DNA of 64,000 nucleotides from contig NZ_JAPVOT010000014.1 in assembly GCF_027257845.1 (NCBI RefSeq), positions 56,136-120,135 on the forward strand. Direction: 5' to 3'. Under the pieces are notes generated by a model. The model saw only the letters and a list, made by a program, of their open reading frames with translations, did not search any database and had not been told where the DNA came from. Made by a program: the position numbers and the translations under genes. Of the stretch, positions 34,884 through 45,887 are shown piece by piece (position 1 is the first letter of the stretch; the number at the start of each line of letters is the position of its first letter). The stretch comes from Alteromonas sp. BMJM2 (GTDB taxonomy: Bacteria > Pseudomonadota > Gammaproteobacteria > Enterobacterales > Alteromonadaceae).

Positions 34884-36968
34884 TTACTTAGCAGCTTTAC
34901 GAGCTTTCGCTTCTTCAATAACTTTGTCAGATACGTTACCTGGACATGGAGCGTAGTGGCTGAATTCCATAGAGAACTGACCACGACCTGAAGTCATTGT
35001 ACGTAGTGAACCGATGTAACCAAACATTTCTGATAACGGTACGTCTGCTTTAATGCGAACGCCAGTTAAACCAGCTTCTTGGTCACTTAGCATACCACGA
35101 CGACGGTTAAGGTCACCGATTACGTCACCAACGTGATCTTCCGGAGTAAATACGTCAACTTTCATGATTGGCTCAAGAAGTTGTGCACCTGCCTTTGGAA
35201 TAGACTGACGGAATGCGCCTTTCGCTGCAATTTCAAATGCGATAGCAGATGAATCAACCGCGTGGAATCCACCGTCGTAAAGTTCAACTTCAACGTCTAG
35301 TACTGGGAAGCCGGCAAGAACACCTTCACCCATCATTGACTTGAAGCCTTTCTCTACTGCAGGCCAGAATTCTTTAGGTACGTTACCACCAACAACTGTT
35401 GAGTTGAACGTAAAGCCAGAACCTTGCTCACCAGGCTTAATGCGGTAGTCGATTTTACCAAACTGACCAGAACCACCAGACTGCTTCTTGTGCGTGTAGC
35501 TATCTTCAACGGCTTGCGTGATAGTTTCACGGTAAGCAACCTGTGGCTGACCAACGATAAGGTCAACGCCGTAAGTACGCTTAAGAATGTCTACTTTGAT
35601 GTCTAAGTGAAGCTCACCCATACCTTTAAGGATGGTTTCGCCTGAATCTTCATCAGTTTCAACTTGGAAAGACGGATCTTCTGCAATCATCTTACCGATA
35701 GCAATACCCATCTTCTCGTTTCCGCCTTTATCTTTAGGCTGAACAGCAATCGAGATTACTGGAGTTGGGAAAACCATTGGTTCAAGAGTTACTGGATCTT
35801 TAGGGTCGCACAACGTGTGACCAGTTTGAACGTTCTTCATACCAACGATAGCGATGATGTCACCCGCTTGTGCGCTAGATAGTTCAATACGTTCGTCAGC
35901 TTGCATTTCAACCATGCGGCCAACACGTTCAGTTTTACCTGTAAACGAGTTAAGGATGGTGTCACCCTTGTTCAGTTTACCAGAGTAAATACGTACGAAT
36001 GTTAGTGCACCGAAACGGTCATCCATAATTTTGAATGCTAACGCTTTAAATGTTTCTTCTGGAGAAACAATCGCGTGCTTACCGTTTTCATTACCTTCTT
36101 CGTCCATTAGAGGCTGAGGGTCAACTTCTGTTGGAGATGGTAGGTAGTCAACAACAGCGTCAAGTACTAATTGAACACCTTTGTTTTTGAATGCTGAACC
36201 ACAGTATGTTGGGAAGAAAGCAAGGTCACGAGTACCTTTACGGATACAACGCTTGATATCTTCTACAGAAGGAGTTTCACCTTCCATGTACGCTTCCATT
36301 AGATCATCGTCTTGCTCTACAGCAGTTTCGATAAGTTGCTCATGGTACTCTTCAAGGAGGTCTACCATGTCTTCTGGAACGTCTTTAATTTCGTAGTTTT
36401 CTGGAAGACCAGTGTCATCCCAAACGTATGCTTTCTTCTCAAGAACGTCTACAACACCAACGAAGTCATCTTCGATACCGATAGGTAACGTCATAACTAG
36501 TGGCACCGCACCAAGTACTTTACGTACTTGCTCTTTAACGCGGAAGAAATCAGCGCCCATACGGTCTAGTTTGTTAACGAAAATGATACGTGCAACTTCT
36601 GATTCGTTAGCATAACGCCAGTTAGTTTCTGATTGTGGTTCAACACCACCAGAACCACAGAATACACCGATACCGCCGTCGAGTACTTTAAGTGAACGGT
36701 AAACTTCAACTGTGAAGTCAACGTGTCCAGGAGTATCGATAACGTTGAAACGGTGATCCTTCCAGAAACAGCTTACTGCTGCAGACTGGATAGTAATACC
36801 ACGCTCGGCTTCTTGTTCCATGAAGTCGGTAGTAGATTCACCATCGTGAACCTCACCGGTTTTATGGATCTTACCAGTTAGCTTCAAAATACGTTCTGTT
36901 GTGGTAGTTTTACCCGCGTCTACGTGGGCGAAAATACCAATGTTTCTGTAATGAGATAATTCTGACAT
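34884..36968 (-). CDS. fusA: Elongation factor G, free-standing copy
   Basis: A translational GTPase of 694 aa: G1 [15 protein letters not shown] (residues 14-28), G2 region [14 protein letters not shown]3 DTPGHVDF, G4 [10 protein letters not shown] and the C-terminal EF-G domains IV-V ([18 protein letters not shown]...[19 protein letters not shown]). It is not in an str operon with rpsL, rpsG and tuf, so it is probably the second EF-G (EF-G2/FusB type) found in many marine gammaproteobacteria. Whether it works in elongation or recycling cannot be read from this window. Confidence 0.9.
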   Translation of the reverse strand: MSELSHYRNIGIFAHVDAGKTTTTERILKLTGKIHKTGEVHDGESTTDFMEQEAERGITIQSAAVSCFWKDHRFNVIDTPGHVDFTVEVYRSLKVLDGGIGVFCGSGGVEPQSETNWRYANESEVARIIFVNKLDRMGADFFRVKEQVRKVLGAVPLVMTLPIGIEDDFVGVVDVLEKKAYVWDDTGLPENYEIKDVPEDMVDLLEEYHEQLIETAVEQDDDLMEAYMEGETPSVEDIKRCIRKGTRDLAFFPTYCGSAFKNKGVQLVLDAVVDYLPSPTEVDPQPLMDEEGNENGKHAIVSPEETFKALAFKIMDDRFGALTFVRIYSGKLNKGDTILNSFTGKTERVGRMVEMQADERIELSSAQAGDIIAIVGMKNVQTGHTLCDPKDPVTLEPMVFPTPVISIAVQPKDKGGNEKMGIAIGKMIAEDPSFQVETDEDSGETILKGMGELHLDIKVDILKRTYGVDLIVGQPQVAYRETITQAVEDSYTHKKQSGGSGQFGKIDYRIKPGEQGSGFTFNSTVVGGNVPKEFWPAVEKGFKSMMGEGVLAGFPVLDVEVELYDGGFHAVDSSAIAFEIAAKGAFRQSIPKAGAQLLEPIMKVDVFTPEDHVGDVIGDLNRRRGMLSDQEAGLTGVRIKADVPLSEMFGYIGSLRTMTSGRGQFSMEFSHYAPCPGNVSDKVIEEAKARKAAK

Positions 36969-37150
36969 TAGTTCACTTTCAATTGGTTCAGAGTAAAAAA
37001 TCGGCTGGATTATAAGGATTTCTGTACCAAATTTATACCTTTTTTAGTACAAACCGATAAATCGGCTGCACGAAATCAAGCCACCATTAATTCTTTTGCT
37101 TTAAAATCAGCAACTTAAAAACCACTGACTTTTATTTAAAAATAACAAAA

Positions 37151-38248
37151 TCACACCTCGTCTTTTGAAGTGCGCACTATTGTTACTGTAACCTCATCTC
37201 TATCGTGGTAGAGATGCCTCACCTTGACCGAGAACACATCTTCCAATGCATTCAATCGCGTCTTAATCAACGCTACAGCCTCTTCGACTGTCTCAAAGCG
37301 GCGTTTCATCGGAAGCTTTAAGTTAAAAATTGCGTGTGTTGCCCAGTGCTTAACTAGCCAATCACCCATTAACTTTGCTACCCGATCGGGTTGCTCTATC
37401 ATATCACACACTAGTAAATCGACGCGACCAAATTGTGGTTTATATGCAAAGCCATCAACCGCATGATGCTCAACAAGCCCAGTTTGCATTAATGTGTCAG
37501 CCACTAAACCGTTATCAATAGCCTCGACATACATGCCCCGCTTAACAAGCTGATAAGTCCAGCCGCCTGGGCAAGCGCCAAGATCAACCGCTCTACCGCC
37601 ACTGCGCAACACTTTTTGTTGCTGCTCAACACTCAACATGTTCACTAACGCGTCTTCTAGTTTCAGAGTAGAGCGACTAGGCGCATCGCTTGGAAACTTC
37701 AGGCGGCATATACCCAAATGGTCTTTGCTAGCATGAGTTGGCAAAGAATACCCTATATAACAGGTTTCAAAAGACTCAAAGAATAGATGTAGCTTCGCTT
37801 TACCTGTGTTTTCTTTAGCGGTAAGCCAACCCGCCTTACGCAAGCTCTGACGCAGCGGCACAGTAAATTTTTTACAAAATTTTGCCAGCGTTTTACCCTC
37901 TTCTGTATCTGGGTATTCAACATCGATGGCACCAAAATGAGAGAATGGCTTTTCGATGTCTTTCAGGCATGCTAATACCTGACCTACTCGGTCTTCTTTC
38001 TCTATATCTTCAAGTGAAGCAAACACCGCTACCAGCTGACGGGGAAATACCGTTTCTTTTACCGCGAATTGGCTAGCTGCTTGACCTAACTGCCCTTCAT
38101 CATAAAGATGATACAGCACAAAGCCGCTGTTCTTTTGCGATACAGGATAACCGTAAAGGCCAACCTCACCATAACGAGTAGTCATCTCGTTAGCGGTATC
38201 ATTTTCATATCCGGGCCGACAGTACGCCAGTACGCTTTTATTGCTCAT
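37151..38248 (-). CDS. rlmM: 23S rRNA (cytidine-2498-2'-O)-methyltransferase
   Basis: A 365-aa enzyme with an N-terminal THUMP-like domain and a C-terminal RrmJ-type SAM methyltransferase domain: GGRAVDLGACPGGWTYQLVKRGMYVEAIDNG (SAM motif I), RVDLLVCDMIEQPDRVAKLMGDWL (catalytic Asp) and FNLKLPMKRRFETVEEA (catalytic Lys). It is the last gene of a four-gene minus-strand cluster: LysR-hydrolase-ygdD-rlmM. In E. coli rlmM also neighbours gcvA and ygdD. Confidence 0.95.
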   Translation of the reverse strand: MSNKSVLAYCRPGYENDTANEMTTRYGEVGLYGYPVSQKNSGFVLYHLYDEGQLGQAASQFAVKETVFPRQLVAVFASLEDIEKEDRVGQVLACLKDIEKPFSHFGAIDVEYPDTEEGKTLAKFCKKFTVPLRQSLRKAGWLTAKENTGKAKLHLFFESFETCYIGYSLPTHASKDHLGICRLKFPSDAPSRSTLKLEDALVNMLSVEQQQKVLRSGGRAVDLGACPGGWTYQLVKRGMYVEAIDNGLVADTLMQTGLVEHHAVDGFAYKPQFGRVDLLVCDMIEQPDRVAKLMGDWLVKHWATHAIFNLKLPMKRRFETVEEAVALIKTRLNALEDVFSVKVRHLYHDRDEVTVTIVRTSKDEV

Positions 38249-38263
38249 TGATAAATACCTAAC

Positions 38264-38797
38264 TTACTTTTTAACTTTTTTGGGCGTGTTTGATGGTGCT
38301 ACCGTATGCGAGGCAGTTGATGCACCTTTGACAAGAGCAACAACAAATAAAGTCCAGCCAGCGATAAAAAACACGCCGCCTAGGGGGGTAATTGGTCCAA
38401 ACCATCTAACACCAGTAGTTGCTAATACATAAAGGCTACCACTAAACAAAACACAACCGGTGATAAAACATAGGGCAATGCGGTTTGCCCATTTAGCAGA
38501 TAACAATGATGCAAGGCCGGGTAAGCACAACAGCGCTAAGCCGTGATACATTTGATAGCGTACGCCAGTTTCAAAGGTGGCTAGCTCGCTGGGCGATAAT
38601 ATCGTTTTAAGGCCATGTGCCGCAAAGGCGCCCAATACTACTGCCAGCCCAGCCATTATCGCACCGGTAATGATGTACATCTTAGCTAAGGATGCAGCTG
38701 CTGTTGGTAAAGATGATAAGCCAGTTGGTGAAACAAATGCTGAGGTAGAGACTACGTTTGGTTCATGGTGCTTTTTTTTTCGCTCTAGTTTAGCCAT
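38264..38797 (-). CDS. ygdD: DUF423 membrane protein (YgdD)
   Basis: A 177-aa protein with four transmembrane helices in the DUF423 core (ITGAIMAGLAVVLGAFAAHGLK....ETGVRYQMYHGLALL). The start at 38797 overlaps the preceding gene and has GAGGGA as binding site. It adds a basic N-terminal extension of about 39 residues (MAKLERKKKHHEP...) compared with the usual start at MYIITG. The gcvA-ygdD-rlmM neighbourhood matches E. coli. Function unknown. Confidence 0.88.
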   Translation of the reverse strand: MAKLERKKKHHEPNVVSTSAFVSPTGLSSLPTAAASLAKMYIITGAIMAGLAVVLGAFAAHGLKTILSPSELATFETGVRYQMYHGLALLCLPGLASLLSAKWANRIALCFITGCVLFSGSLYVLATTGVRWFGPITPLGGVFFIAGWTLFVVALVKGASTASHTVAPSNTPKKVKK

Positions 38798-39494
38798 TCA
38801 CAGGTCCCTCATGTGCTTCCAGTGTTTTGGCAATAAAATCACACGCCATATCAACCGCTGTCTTTAAATGAGCTTCTTGGGTAAACCCACTGGCTTTTCG
38901 AGGTTTAAAACTATGATCGCCGTCAACTAAAAAAGCGAGTTCGATAGTTGGACACAGGCCGTACGCTGTCACTTCGTCTTTTGTGCCAAAAGTATCTCTT
39001 TCACCCTGCACTATAAGCAGTGGTTTTGTCACAGTCTTTAAATGATCAGTCCGGGTTTTCTCCGGTTTCCCCGGCGGATGAAAAGGATAACCAAAGGCAA
39101 CGGCCCCTTTTATTGATGGCATGTCTTCAATGCTCATTGTTGCCATGCGACCTCCCATAGACTTGCCTCCTATGAAAATAGGGAGCGGAGCGTGCTTATT
39201 CTCAGTATCGATGTGTTTTAGCGTGCTAGTTTCAACACAGCTGGTGTCAATATGCGCCACTACGTCATGAAAGTGCTGAAGCAATTTATCCGCTTTATCT
39301 GGAGGCCGGCGCTTTCCTGTTTCTTTGATGGTCTGCATGTAGGGAAAATTAAACAAAACCACATCAATATGTCGCTCAACGAAAAGCGCAGACATTGTCT
39401 GCATAAACTCGTGTTCTTTTCCTGCCCCTGCACCGTGGGCTAATATCAGTTGCGCTTTGGCAGAGTCAGCGCGTTTTATTTCAATATCAAACAT
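38790..39494 (-). CDS. Alpha/beta hydrolase (KANSL3/TEX30-like dienelactone hydrolase fold)
   Basis: A 234-aa hydrolase starting at the ATG 39494 (MFDIEIKRA); an upstream TTG is less likely. Features: LILAHGAGAGKEHEFMQ (oxyanion region), nucleophile elbow FIGGKSMGGRMATM (G-K-S-M-G), Asp in VQGERDTFG and His in DGDHSFKPRKASG, completing the Ser-Asp-His triad. It overlaps both neighbours by a few bases, so all four genes form one operon. The substrate is unknown. Confidence 0.85.
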   Translation of the reverse strand: MFDIEIKRADSAKAQLILAHGAGAGKEHEFMQTMSALFVERHIDVVLFNFPYMQTIKETGKRRPPDKADKLLQHFHDVVAHIDTSCVETSTLKHIDTENKHAPLPIFIGGKSMGGRMATMSIEDMPSIKGAVAFGYPFHPPGKPEKTRTDHLKTVTKPLLIVQGERDTFGTKDEVTAYGLCPTIELAFLVDGDHSFKPRKASGFTQEAHLKTAVDMACDFIAKTLEAHEGPVNG

Positions 39495-40404
39495 TGTCCA
39501 TTTCTTCTTCAACTAAGGCGAGGATCCACTCTCTGAAGGCCGCAATTTTACCTAGCTCAGCCTGAGACTCTTCACACACGAGATAAAATGCATCTTTACT
39601 CTCAACGCGCTCTTCAAAAGGCATCACTAATCGACCTGCTTCAATTTCTGGGCGTGCCAGAATGGTGTTACCAAGTGCAATCCCCTGCCCTAGCGCAGCC
39701 GCTTGTAGCACCAGCATTGAGTGACTAAAAACCGGCCCGTGATTGACATTCACCCCCAACACATCAACGTGCTTCAACCAGTTTTTCCAGGCAGCTCGGC
39801 TCATATCGTGAAGCAACACGTGATGACGTAAGTCGGATAGCGTTGAAAGCGGCTTTGGCCCTTGAAATAACATGGGTGAGCAAAGTGGCGTTAAAAACTC
39901 TCGATGTAGCTGGTCGGCTTGCAATCCTGTCCAACGCCCCTTTCCGTAATAAATTGCTACGTCAACGTCGTCAGCCAAAAATCCCTCGTCAAAATCTACC
40001 GCTTTTATGCGAACGTCAATATCTGGGTGCGCAATACTAAATTTATTAATACGAGGCACTAACCATTGGCTGGCAAAACTAGGGGGCATAGCCACCGTAA
40101 TAGCACCTTTGCTGCCTTTGGCAAGCAAACGTTCAGTAGCATCTTGTAAATGCTTAAAAATATCTTTCAACTCAAGAAAATAGGCCTGCCCCTCTTCGGT
40201 AAGAAGCAATGTTCTATTGCGCCTGAGAAATAGCTTCATCGATAAGTATTCTTCAAGGGCCTTTATTTGATGGCTCACCGCTGCTTGCGTAACAAATAGT
40301 TCATCCGCAGCGTTGGTAAAACTCAGGTGACGAGCTGCAGCCTCGAAGGCTTTTAGCGCATTTAATGGTGGGAGACGTCGATGCATATCGTGTTCATGGT
40401 CCAA
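39487..40404 (-). CDS. gcvA: GcvA-like LysR-family regulator
   Basis: A 305-aa LysR regulator. The N-terminal helix-turn-helix (RRLPPLNALKAFEAAARHLSFTNAADELFVTQAAVSHQIKALEEYLSMKLFLRRNRTLLLTEEGQAYF) is very close to E. coli GcvA, which controls the glycine-cleavage operon. A C-terminal ligand-binding domain follows. An alternative ATG six codons downstream is possible. The rlmM-ygdD neighbourhood supports GcvA, but no gcvTHP genes are in view, so the target is inferred. Confidence 0.85.
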   Translation of the reverse strand: MDHEHDMHRRLPPLNALKAFEAAARHLSFTNAADELFVTQAAVSHQIKALEEYLSMKLFLRRNRTLLLTEEGQAYFLELKDIFKHLQDATERLLAKGSKGAITVAMPPSFASQWLVPRINKFSIAHPDIDVRIKAVDFDEGFLADDVDVAIYYGKGRWTGLQADQLHREFLTPLCSPMLFQGPKPLSTLSDLRHHVLLHDMSRAAWKNWLKHVDVLGVNVNHGPVFSHSMLVLQAAALGQGIALGNTILARPEIEAGRLVMPFEERVESKDAFYLVCEESQAELGKIAAFREWILALVEEEMDNV

Positions 40405-40603
40405 TGTTACCTGAAAATGACAATAGCATTAGATAAACTAATGGCAAGCCATACTTTTAATCGTTTTCACTCTTTACTAAAACTGACTACAATTTACCCG
40501 AAATTTGAAAAGAACTTTTAATTTCAGTCTTTTATGATGTTTATTTGTTAACCGCGTTAACAAATAAACACATTTTATTAAATTATTTTTATTAGGTGTG
40601 AAA

Positions 40604-40897
40604 ATGAAAAAACTACTTCTTGCAAGTGTATCAGTTATGGCGTTTGTAAGCGCTGCTGCAAATGCTAACGTACAACCAGAAAAGATCAATCTTTCCTCGC
40701 TTATCAATACTGCTATGACCAATGTGAAAATGGCAGATGTATTGCCAGCGAATGACGCGCACATTGTTGTTAAAAGACAATCTAAGGCAATACTAACGGA
40801 AGAAACGCAAATTTCGCTGCACAACAGCTTGTTAGCACTTTCTAAAGTTGAAGACGCTAAAGGTAAAGAGATAACCGACGTCGCTGACGGCGAATAA
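40604..40897 (+). CDS. Small exported protein, unknown
   Basis: A 97-aa protein with a clear Sec signal peptide (MKKLLLASVSVMAFVSAAANA, cleavage after about residue 21). The mature part of about 76 residues (NVQPEKINLSSLINTAMTNVKMADV...DVADGE) has no cysteines. The ATG at 40604 has AGGTG upstream. A hairpin follows at 40920. I do not recognise the family. Confidence 0.65.
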   Translation: MKKLLLASVSVMAFVSAAANANVQPEKINLSSLINTAMTNVKMADVLPANDAHIVVKRQSKAILTEETQISLHNSLLALSKVEDAKGKEITDVADGE

Positions 40898-40919
40898 TAC
40901 CTCTTCACACCTGATCCGG

Positions 40920-40942
40920 ATGCCGGTGTAACTCACCGGCAT
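40920..40942. terminator. GC-rich hairpin after the small exported protein
   Basis: ATGCCGGTG-TAACT-CACCGGCAT, a 9-bp stem without a T-tract. It may be an imperfect terminator or a transcript-stabilising element between the convergent genes. Confidence 0.4.
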
Positions 40943-40999
40943 ACGCTATCAGTATCGCCTCAACTGCTTGTCAGATTAACTTCGCTAACAAGTTACCCA

Positions 41000-41875
<876 letters not shown>

Positions 41876-42247
41876 CTAGAAAAGTGGTTGCTTGGTTACC
41901 GCAACCATTGCCGTAGCCATAAGCACGGCTAGTGCCGCAATAAAAAAGCCCCAGCGACCCGCTGCAGTCTTCGCTTTTTTAAGCGCAAACAAACCAAACA
42001 CGATGTATAGCACAACGCCAAATAGTTTGAAGGTAAGCCATGCATTAGCAAAGGGGTATTGAGATAAAATAACGCATAGCCACAGTGCACTACCGAGCAA
42101 TATAGTATCGATGATATGAGGTAAGATTTTTATCCATTTTTTCGCCAACACGGTGGCGTCAAATTGTGCCCACACAAATCGAAAAATAAAGAAGAGAATG
42201 CTTAACGCTACTGCGGTCAAGTGAAGGTGTTTCGCCATCATGTACAT
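41876..42247 (-). CDS. SirB2-family membrane protein
   Basis: A 123-aa protein with four transmembrane helices (HLTAVALSILFFIFRFVW, HIIDTILLGSALWLCVI, TFKLFGVVLYIVFGLF, GFFIAALAVLMATAMVAV). It matches the SirB2/YchQ type found between prmC and kdsA in gammaproteobacteria. The SirB1 (YchA) gene usually next to it is absent here. Role unknown. The site AGGA precedes the first ATG. Confidence 0.85.
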   Translation of the reverse strand: MYMMAKHLHLTAVALSILFFIFRFVWAQFDATVLAKKWIKILPHIIDTILLGSALWLCVILSQYPFANAWLTFKLFGVVLYIVFGLFALKKAKTAAGRWGFFIAALAVLMATAMVAVTKQPLF

Positions 42248-42261
42248 ATTGAATATTCCTG

Positions 42262-43845
42262 TTATAAGTTTTTATTTGGATACTGCGACTGAATAGCCAG
42301 AAACGCAGGTAAATGATTAAGTAAGCAAGTCACCAGCGCTGGCTCAAAATGCCGACCACTTTCTGCTTTTATGGTATTAACTACCTTGTCAATGTTCCAA
42401 GCCGGTTTGTAAAGTCGTTCATTCAGCAAGGCGTCGAACACATCTAGCAGTGTTGCGATCCGGCTTTTCTGGTCGATTTCCTCGCCCTTTAGACCCTCTG
42501 GATATCCTTCCCCATCCCATCGCTCGTGATGCTGACGGGCTAAGGTAGCTGCTAGCTGGATTGTAGGGCGAGAAGAGTCTTTTAAAATTTGATAGCCAAA
42601 CTCGGCATGCTGACGGATAGCAAAAATATCATCGTCGGTTAACTCTGTCGTTTTATGCAATATAGCTTTAGGTACGCGTGAAGTGCCTACATCGTGCAGC
42701 GATACCGCAAGTTTAAACGTATCAATTTCTTGCTCAGGCATAGACAGTTTGTTCGCCATCAGCCCTGCCATTTCAGCCATGCGCTTAATATGGTTTGCAT
42801 CGCTAGACTCATGCTCTAGTGCGTGGCCTAAACGCTCGATAATTTCTCTTTGCGTGCCTTCTAAATCTACGGTTTTAAGCACATTATCAAACGCAAGCTG
42901 AACGCTGTTAGAGAAACGCTTGATAAGGTGCTTATCACTTTCACATAACCGCCGAGGCAGCCCAGAAAGATAGAGTAACGCGCCCTTGTGCGACTTGCTG
43001 TTGCAATACGCCACAACGTGATCTTCTGCGTAGACTATCTGTTTGTCCTGCATCGCCTGCACGCACAACGCATATTCTTTATCGTTGATTGCGTTTTTAA
43101 GCAGTAACCCTTCCTTTGACGAATATTCACCATTACCGGCAAACACATACAGCTCATCATCGTCTACTTTATTATTGTCTACTTTATTATTGTCTACATC
43201 GAGAGTGCGAGACGTTGTGGCGACAGCGGTAGTAATATAAGCCGCATCTTTAGAACACCCAAGGATAGACGCTAGCTGTTGAATTATCCCCTGCATAAAT
43301 TTTTCTAAAGACTGGGAAGAAAACAAATCCACCGACGCATCAATAATCTTCTCAAGGCCCGCTCTGTTTTCCTCAATCACCATAATATCGCGATAAGAAC
43401 GCAAGGCCGCAATAATAACAGTGAAGAGCTTTTGGGCGGTTAATTCGGTTTTAGACTTATAGTCGTTAATATCGTAGTTAATGATAACGTCTTTTTCTGG
43501 CGCTTGACCAGGCTGTCCGGTGCGCAAAATAATGCGGGTAAAGTGATTATCTAATTCATTGCGAACGTAATTTGCTACTTGAAGACCAGCGTCATCGGTT
43601 TCCATCACCACATCAAGTAACACTACCGCTATATTTCTGTGCTCGCGAAACATAGCTTTAGCTTCTTCACCGCTATTAGCACTAATGAACTCTATGGTTT
43701 TTCCGTCTAAACTGAAGTCATTAAGCACAAGCTTTGTCACGGTATGAACTTCTGGTTCGTCGTCGACAATCAGTATTTTCCAACTGCCAAGACTTTCAGT
43801 ATTGGTATCTTTCTCATCTTCTGCAAAAAGAAAGTCATCGTTCAT
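42262..43845 (-). CDS. Response regulator: REC, DUF3369, HD-GYP phosphodiesterase
   Basis: A 527-aa protein. The receiver domain (about 22-150) has KILIVDDEPEVH, phospho-acceptor Asp in VVLLDVVMETDD and Lys in YKSK. A DUF3369 domain follows (about 170-330), then an HD-GYP domain (about 340-510): SLHDVGTSRVPKAIL (HD), IRQHAEFGYQIL, ARQHHERWDGEGYPEGLKGEEI (HHExxDGxGYP) and RIATLLDVFDALLNERLYK. All c-di-GMP phosphodiesterase motifs look intact. A 15-bp duplication encodes DNNKV twice at about residue 220. It is inserted between prmC and the sirB2 gene. No histidine kinase gene is adjacent. Confidence 0.9.
   Translation of the reverse strand: MNDDFLFAEDEKDTNTESLGSWKILIVDDEPEVHTVTKLVLNDFSLDGKTIEFISANSGEEAKAMFREHRNIAVVLLDVVMETDDAGLQVANYVRNELDNHFTRIILRTGQPGQAPEKDVIINYDINDYKSKTELTAQKLFTVIIAALRSYRDIMVIEENRAGLEKIIDASVDLFSSQSLEKFMQGIIQQLASILGCSKDAAYITTAVATTSRTLDVDNNKVDNNKVDDDELYVFAGNGEYSSKEGLLLKNAINDKEYALCVQAMQDKQIVYAEDHVVAYCNSKSHKGALLYLSGLPRRLCESDKHLIKRFSNSVQLAFDNVLKTVDLEGTQREIIERLGHALEHESSDANHIKRMAEMAGLMANKLSMPEQEIDTFKLAVSLHDVGTSRVPKAILHKTTELTDDDIFAIRQHAEFGYQILKDSSRPTIQLAATLARQHHERWDGEGYPEGLKGEEIDQKSRIATLLDVFDALLNERLYKPAWNIDKVVNTIKAESGRHFEPALVTCLLNHLPAFLAIQSQYPNKNL
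43162..43191 (-). repeat. Duplicated 15-bp unit inside the HD-GYP gene
   Basis: GTCTACTTTATTATT occurs twice in tandem at 43162-43176 and 43177-43191, with the start of a third. It encodes DNNKV-DNNKV on the minus strand, in a loop of the DUF3369 domain. It keeps the frame. Confidence 0.9.
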
Positions 43846-43933
43846 CGGGCATATATCCTTTATATTTTTATTATTGCTACCGAAAGAGAGTAGTCGTTAA
43901 TGTACATTCTTTCATCGGCCCGTGTAAAAAATT

Positions 43934-44785
43934 TTAACCGCAGCGACCAAGAGTCACTCTGTCGTTTCCACCGTAGTCTTTAATTGTTTCGACATCAATA
44001 AAGCCAGCTTCACCGAGCAACTCGGCCACCGCGGCACCCTGGTTGAAGCCATGTTCAAATGCCAGAAGTCCATCCGATAATAAATATTCTTGAGACACGC
44101 TAATAATGTGTCGAATATCACGAAGGCCGTCTTCGCCCGATGTAAGCGCCGATTTAGGCTCAAACTTTACATCACCCTGTGAAAGATAATCGCTGGTATC
44201 TTCAATGTACGGTGGGTTAGACACAATAATATTAAACTGCTTATCGCCAAGTTCAGTAAACCAGTCGCTGTGTAAAAATGTAACATTCTTTATACCGTTG
44301 TTTACGGCATTTTGTTTGGCAAGCTCCACAGCCTGTGCCTTAAAATCGACACCGGTTACGTGAACATGAGGAAGCTCCGATGCCAGCGCTAAGGCTATCG
44401 CCCCCGTTCCGGAACCCAGGTCACATATAGAAAAAGACGACTGGGTTTGACGAGTAATGTCACTAGGAATGCGCTTAAGCACTTGCTCTACCAATACTTC
44501 TGTATCGGGCCTGGGGATGAGTGTATGAGGGGATGTGGCTAACTTGAGCGTCCAAAAATCTCGCTCGCCGATAATATAGGCTACGGGCTCACCAAGACGT
44601 CTGCGCTCTACCGCTTTTTGAAACCTGTGAAGCGATTGACTATCTAGCACCTTATCGGGCCAGGTAAACAAATAGGTTTGATTAACGTTAAGGGTATTTG
44701 CTAGCAGTACTTTGGCGTCGACAGAGGGTGATTCGCCACCCTCTAACAACGCCACAGCCCATGTTAAGGCTTCGTCGATACGCAT
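43934..44785 (-). CDS. prmC: Release-factor glutamine methyltransferase
   Basis: Methylates the GGQ glutamine of release factors RF1 and RF2. The ATG at 44785 (MRIDEALTWAVALLEGG, 283 aa) is preferred over an upstream TTG. SAM motif I is ICDLGSGTGAIALALASELP; the catalytic NPPY is in IIVSNPPYIEDTSDYL. It follows prfA, its substrate's gene, with only one base between stop and start. Confidence 0.95.
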   Translation of the reverse strand: MRIDEALTWAVALLEGGESPSVDAKVLLANTLNVNQTYLFTWPDKVLDSQSLHRFQKAVERRRLGEPVAYIIGERDFWTLKLATSPHTLIPRPDTEVLVEQVLKRIPSDITRQTQSSFSICDLGSGTGAIALALASELPHVHVTGVDFKAQAVELAKQNAVNNGIKNVTFLHSDWFTELGDKQFNIIVSNPPYIEDTSDYLSQGDVKFEPKSALTSGEDGLRDIRHIISVSQEYLLSDGLLAFEHGFNQGAAVAELLGEAGFIDVETIKDYGGNDRVTLGRCG

Positions 44786-44786
44786 A

Positions 44787-45872
44787 TTATTCGTCAGATA
44801 AAGACGCAAGTAGGTCTGCTTGATGTTCCTGCAAAATAGGATTGATAAGTTGACTCAAATCACCAGCAATAACTTCATCTAAACGATAGATGGTAAGGTT
44901 GATTCGATGATCAGTCACTCGTCCTTGTGGGAAATTGTAGGTTCTGATGCGCTCTGAACGATCGCCACTTCCTACCAAACTTTTACGCGTAGACGCTTCT
45001 TCTGCCGCACGTTTTTCTTCTTCAATTTGATTCAATCGAGCCTGCAATACTGACATGGCCTTAGCACGGTTTTTATGCTGCGAACGCTCGTCTTGACACT
45101 CAACCACAAGCCCTGAAGGCAAGTGGGTAATTCGAATAGCAGAATCGGTTTTGTTAACGTGCTGACCACCGGCTCCTGATGCACGGAATGTGTCTATTCG
45201 CAGCTCAGCAGGGTTAATTTCGATGGCCTCAGATTCTGGAATTTCTGGCAATATCGCCACTGTACACGCAGAGGTGTGAATGCGGCCTTGAGATTCGGTT
45301 TCTGGTACCCGCTGAACACGGTGTCCGCCAGACTCAAACTTCAAGTTTCCGTAAACGCCTTCGCCGCTAATATTGGCAACCACTTCTTTATATCCGCCGT
45401 GCTCGCCTTCATTAGCGCTAATTAATTCTACGCGCCAGCCTTTACTCTCAGCATATCGGCTATACATGCGGAACAGATCGCCGGCAAAAATTCCTGCCTC
45501 GTCACCGCCAGCACCCGCTCGTACCTCTAAGAAACAGTTATTGTCGTCGTTAGGATCTTTTGGCAGCAGTAACAATTGAAGATCGGTTTCAAGGCGCTCT
45601 ATTTCAGCTTTAGCCTCTTTATACTCTTCTTGCGCCATCTCGCGCATTTCGGCATCATCTTCATTCATCATCTCTTGTGCTGAGGCAAGGTCTTCCTGTG
45701 CCTTTTGATAAGCATTAAAGCCATCAACAACGCCTTCAAGCTGACTGAACTCTTTTGATAAGTTGCGAAACTTGTCCTGATTGCCGATTACGTGAGGGTC
45801 TCCAAGTAAAGCCTGAACTTCTTCGAAACGCTCAACGAGGTGTTCGAGTTTTCTAACGACCGACTCTTTCAT
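44787..45872 (-). CDS. prfA: Peptide chain release factor 1
   Basis: RF1 (361 aa) ends translation at UAA and UAG. It contains the catalytic GGQ in [20 protein letters not shown] and the RF1-type stop-recognition region ([28 protein letters not shown] upstream; family PxT motif present as PETESQ). It is in the conserved hemA-prfA-prmC order, 15 bp after hemA. Confidence 0.95.
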   Translation of the reverse strand: MKESVVRKLEHLVERFEEVQALLGDPHVIGNQDKFRNLSKEFSQLEGVVDGFNAYQKAQEDLASAQEMMNEDDAEMREMAQEEYKEAKAEIERLETDLQLLLLPKDPNDDNNCFLEVRAGAGGDEAGIFAGDLFRMYSRYAESKGWRVELISANEGEHGGYKEVVANISGEGVYGNLKFESGGHRVQRVPETESQGRIHTSACTVAILPEIPESEAIEINPAELRIDTFRASGAGGQHVNKTDSAIRITHLPSGLVVECQDERSQHKNRAKAMSVLQARLNQIEEEKRAAEEASTRKSLVGSGDRSERIRTYNFPQGRVTDHRINLTIYRLDEVIAGDLSQLINPILQEHQADLLASLSDE

Positions 45873-45887
45873 ATTCTTTTTATTACC

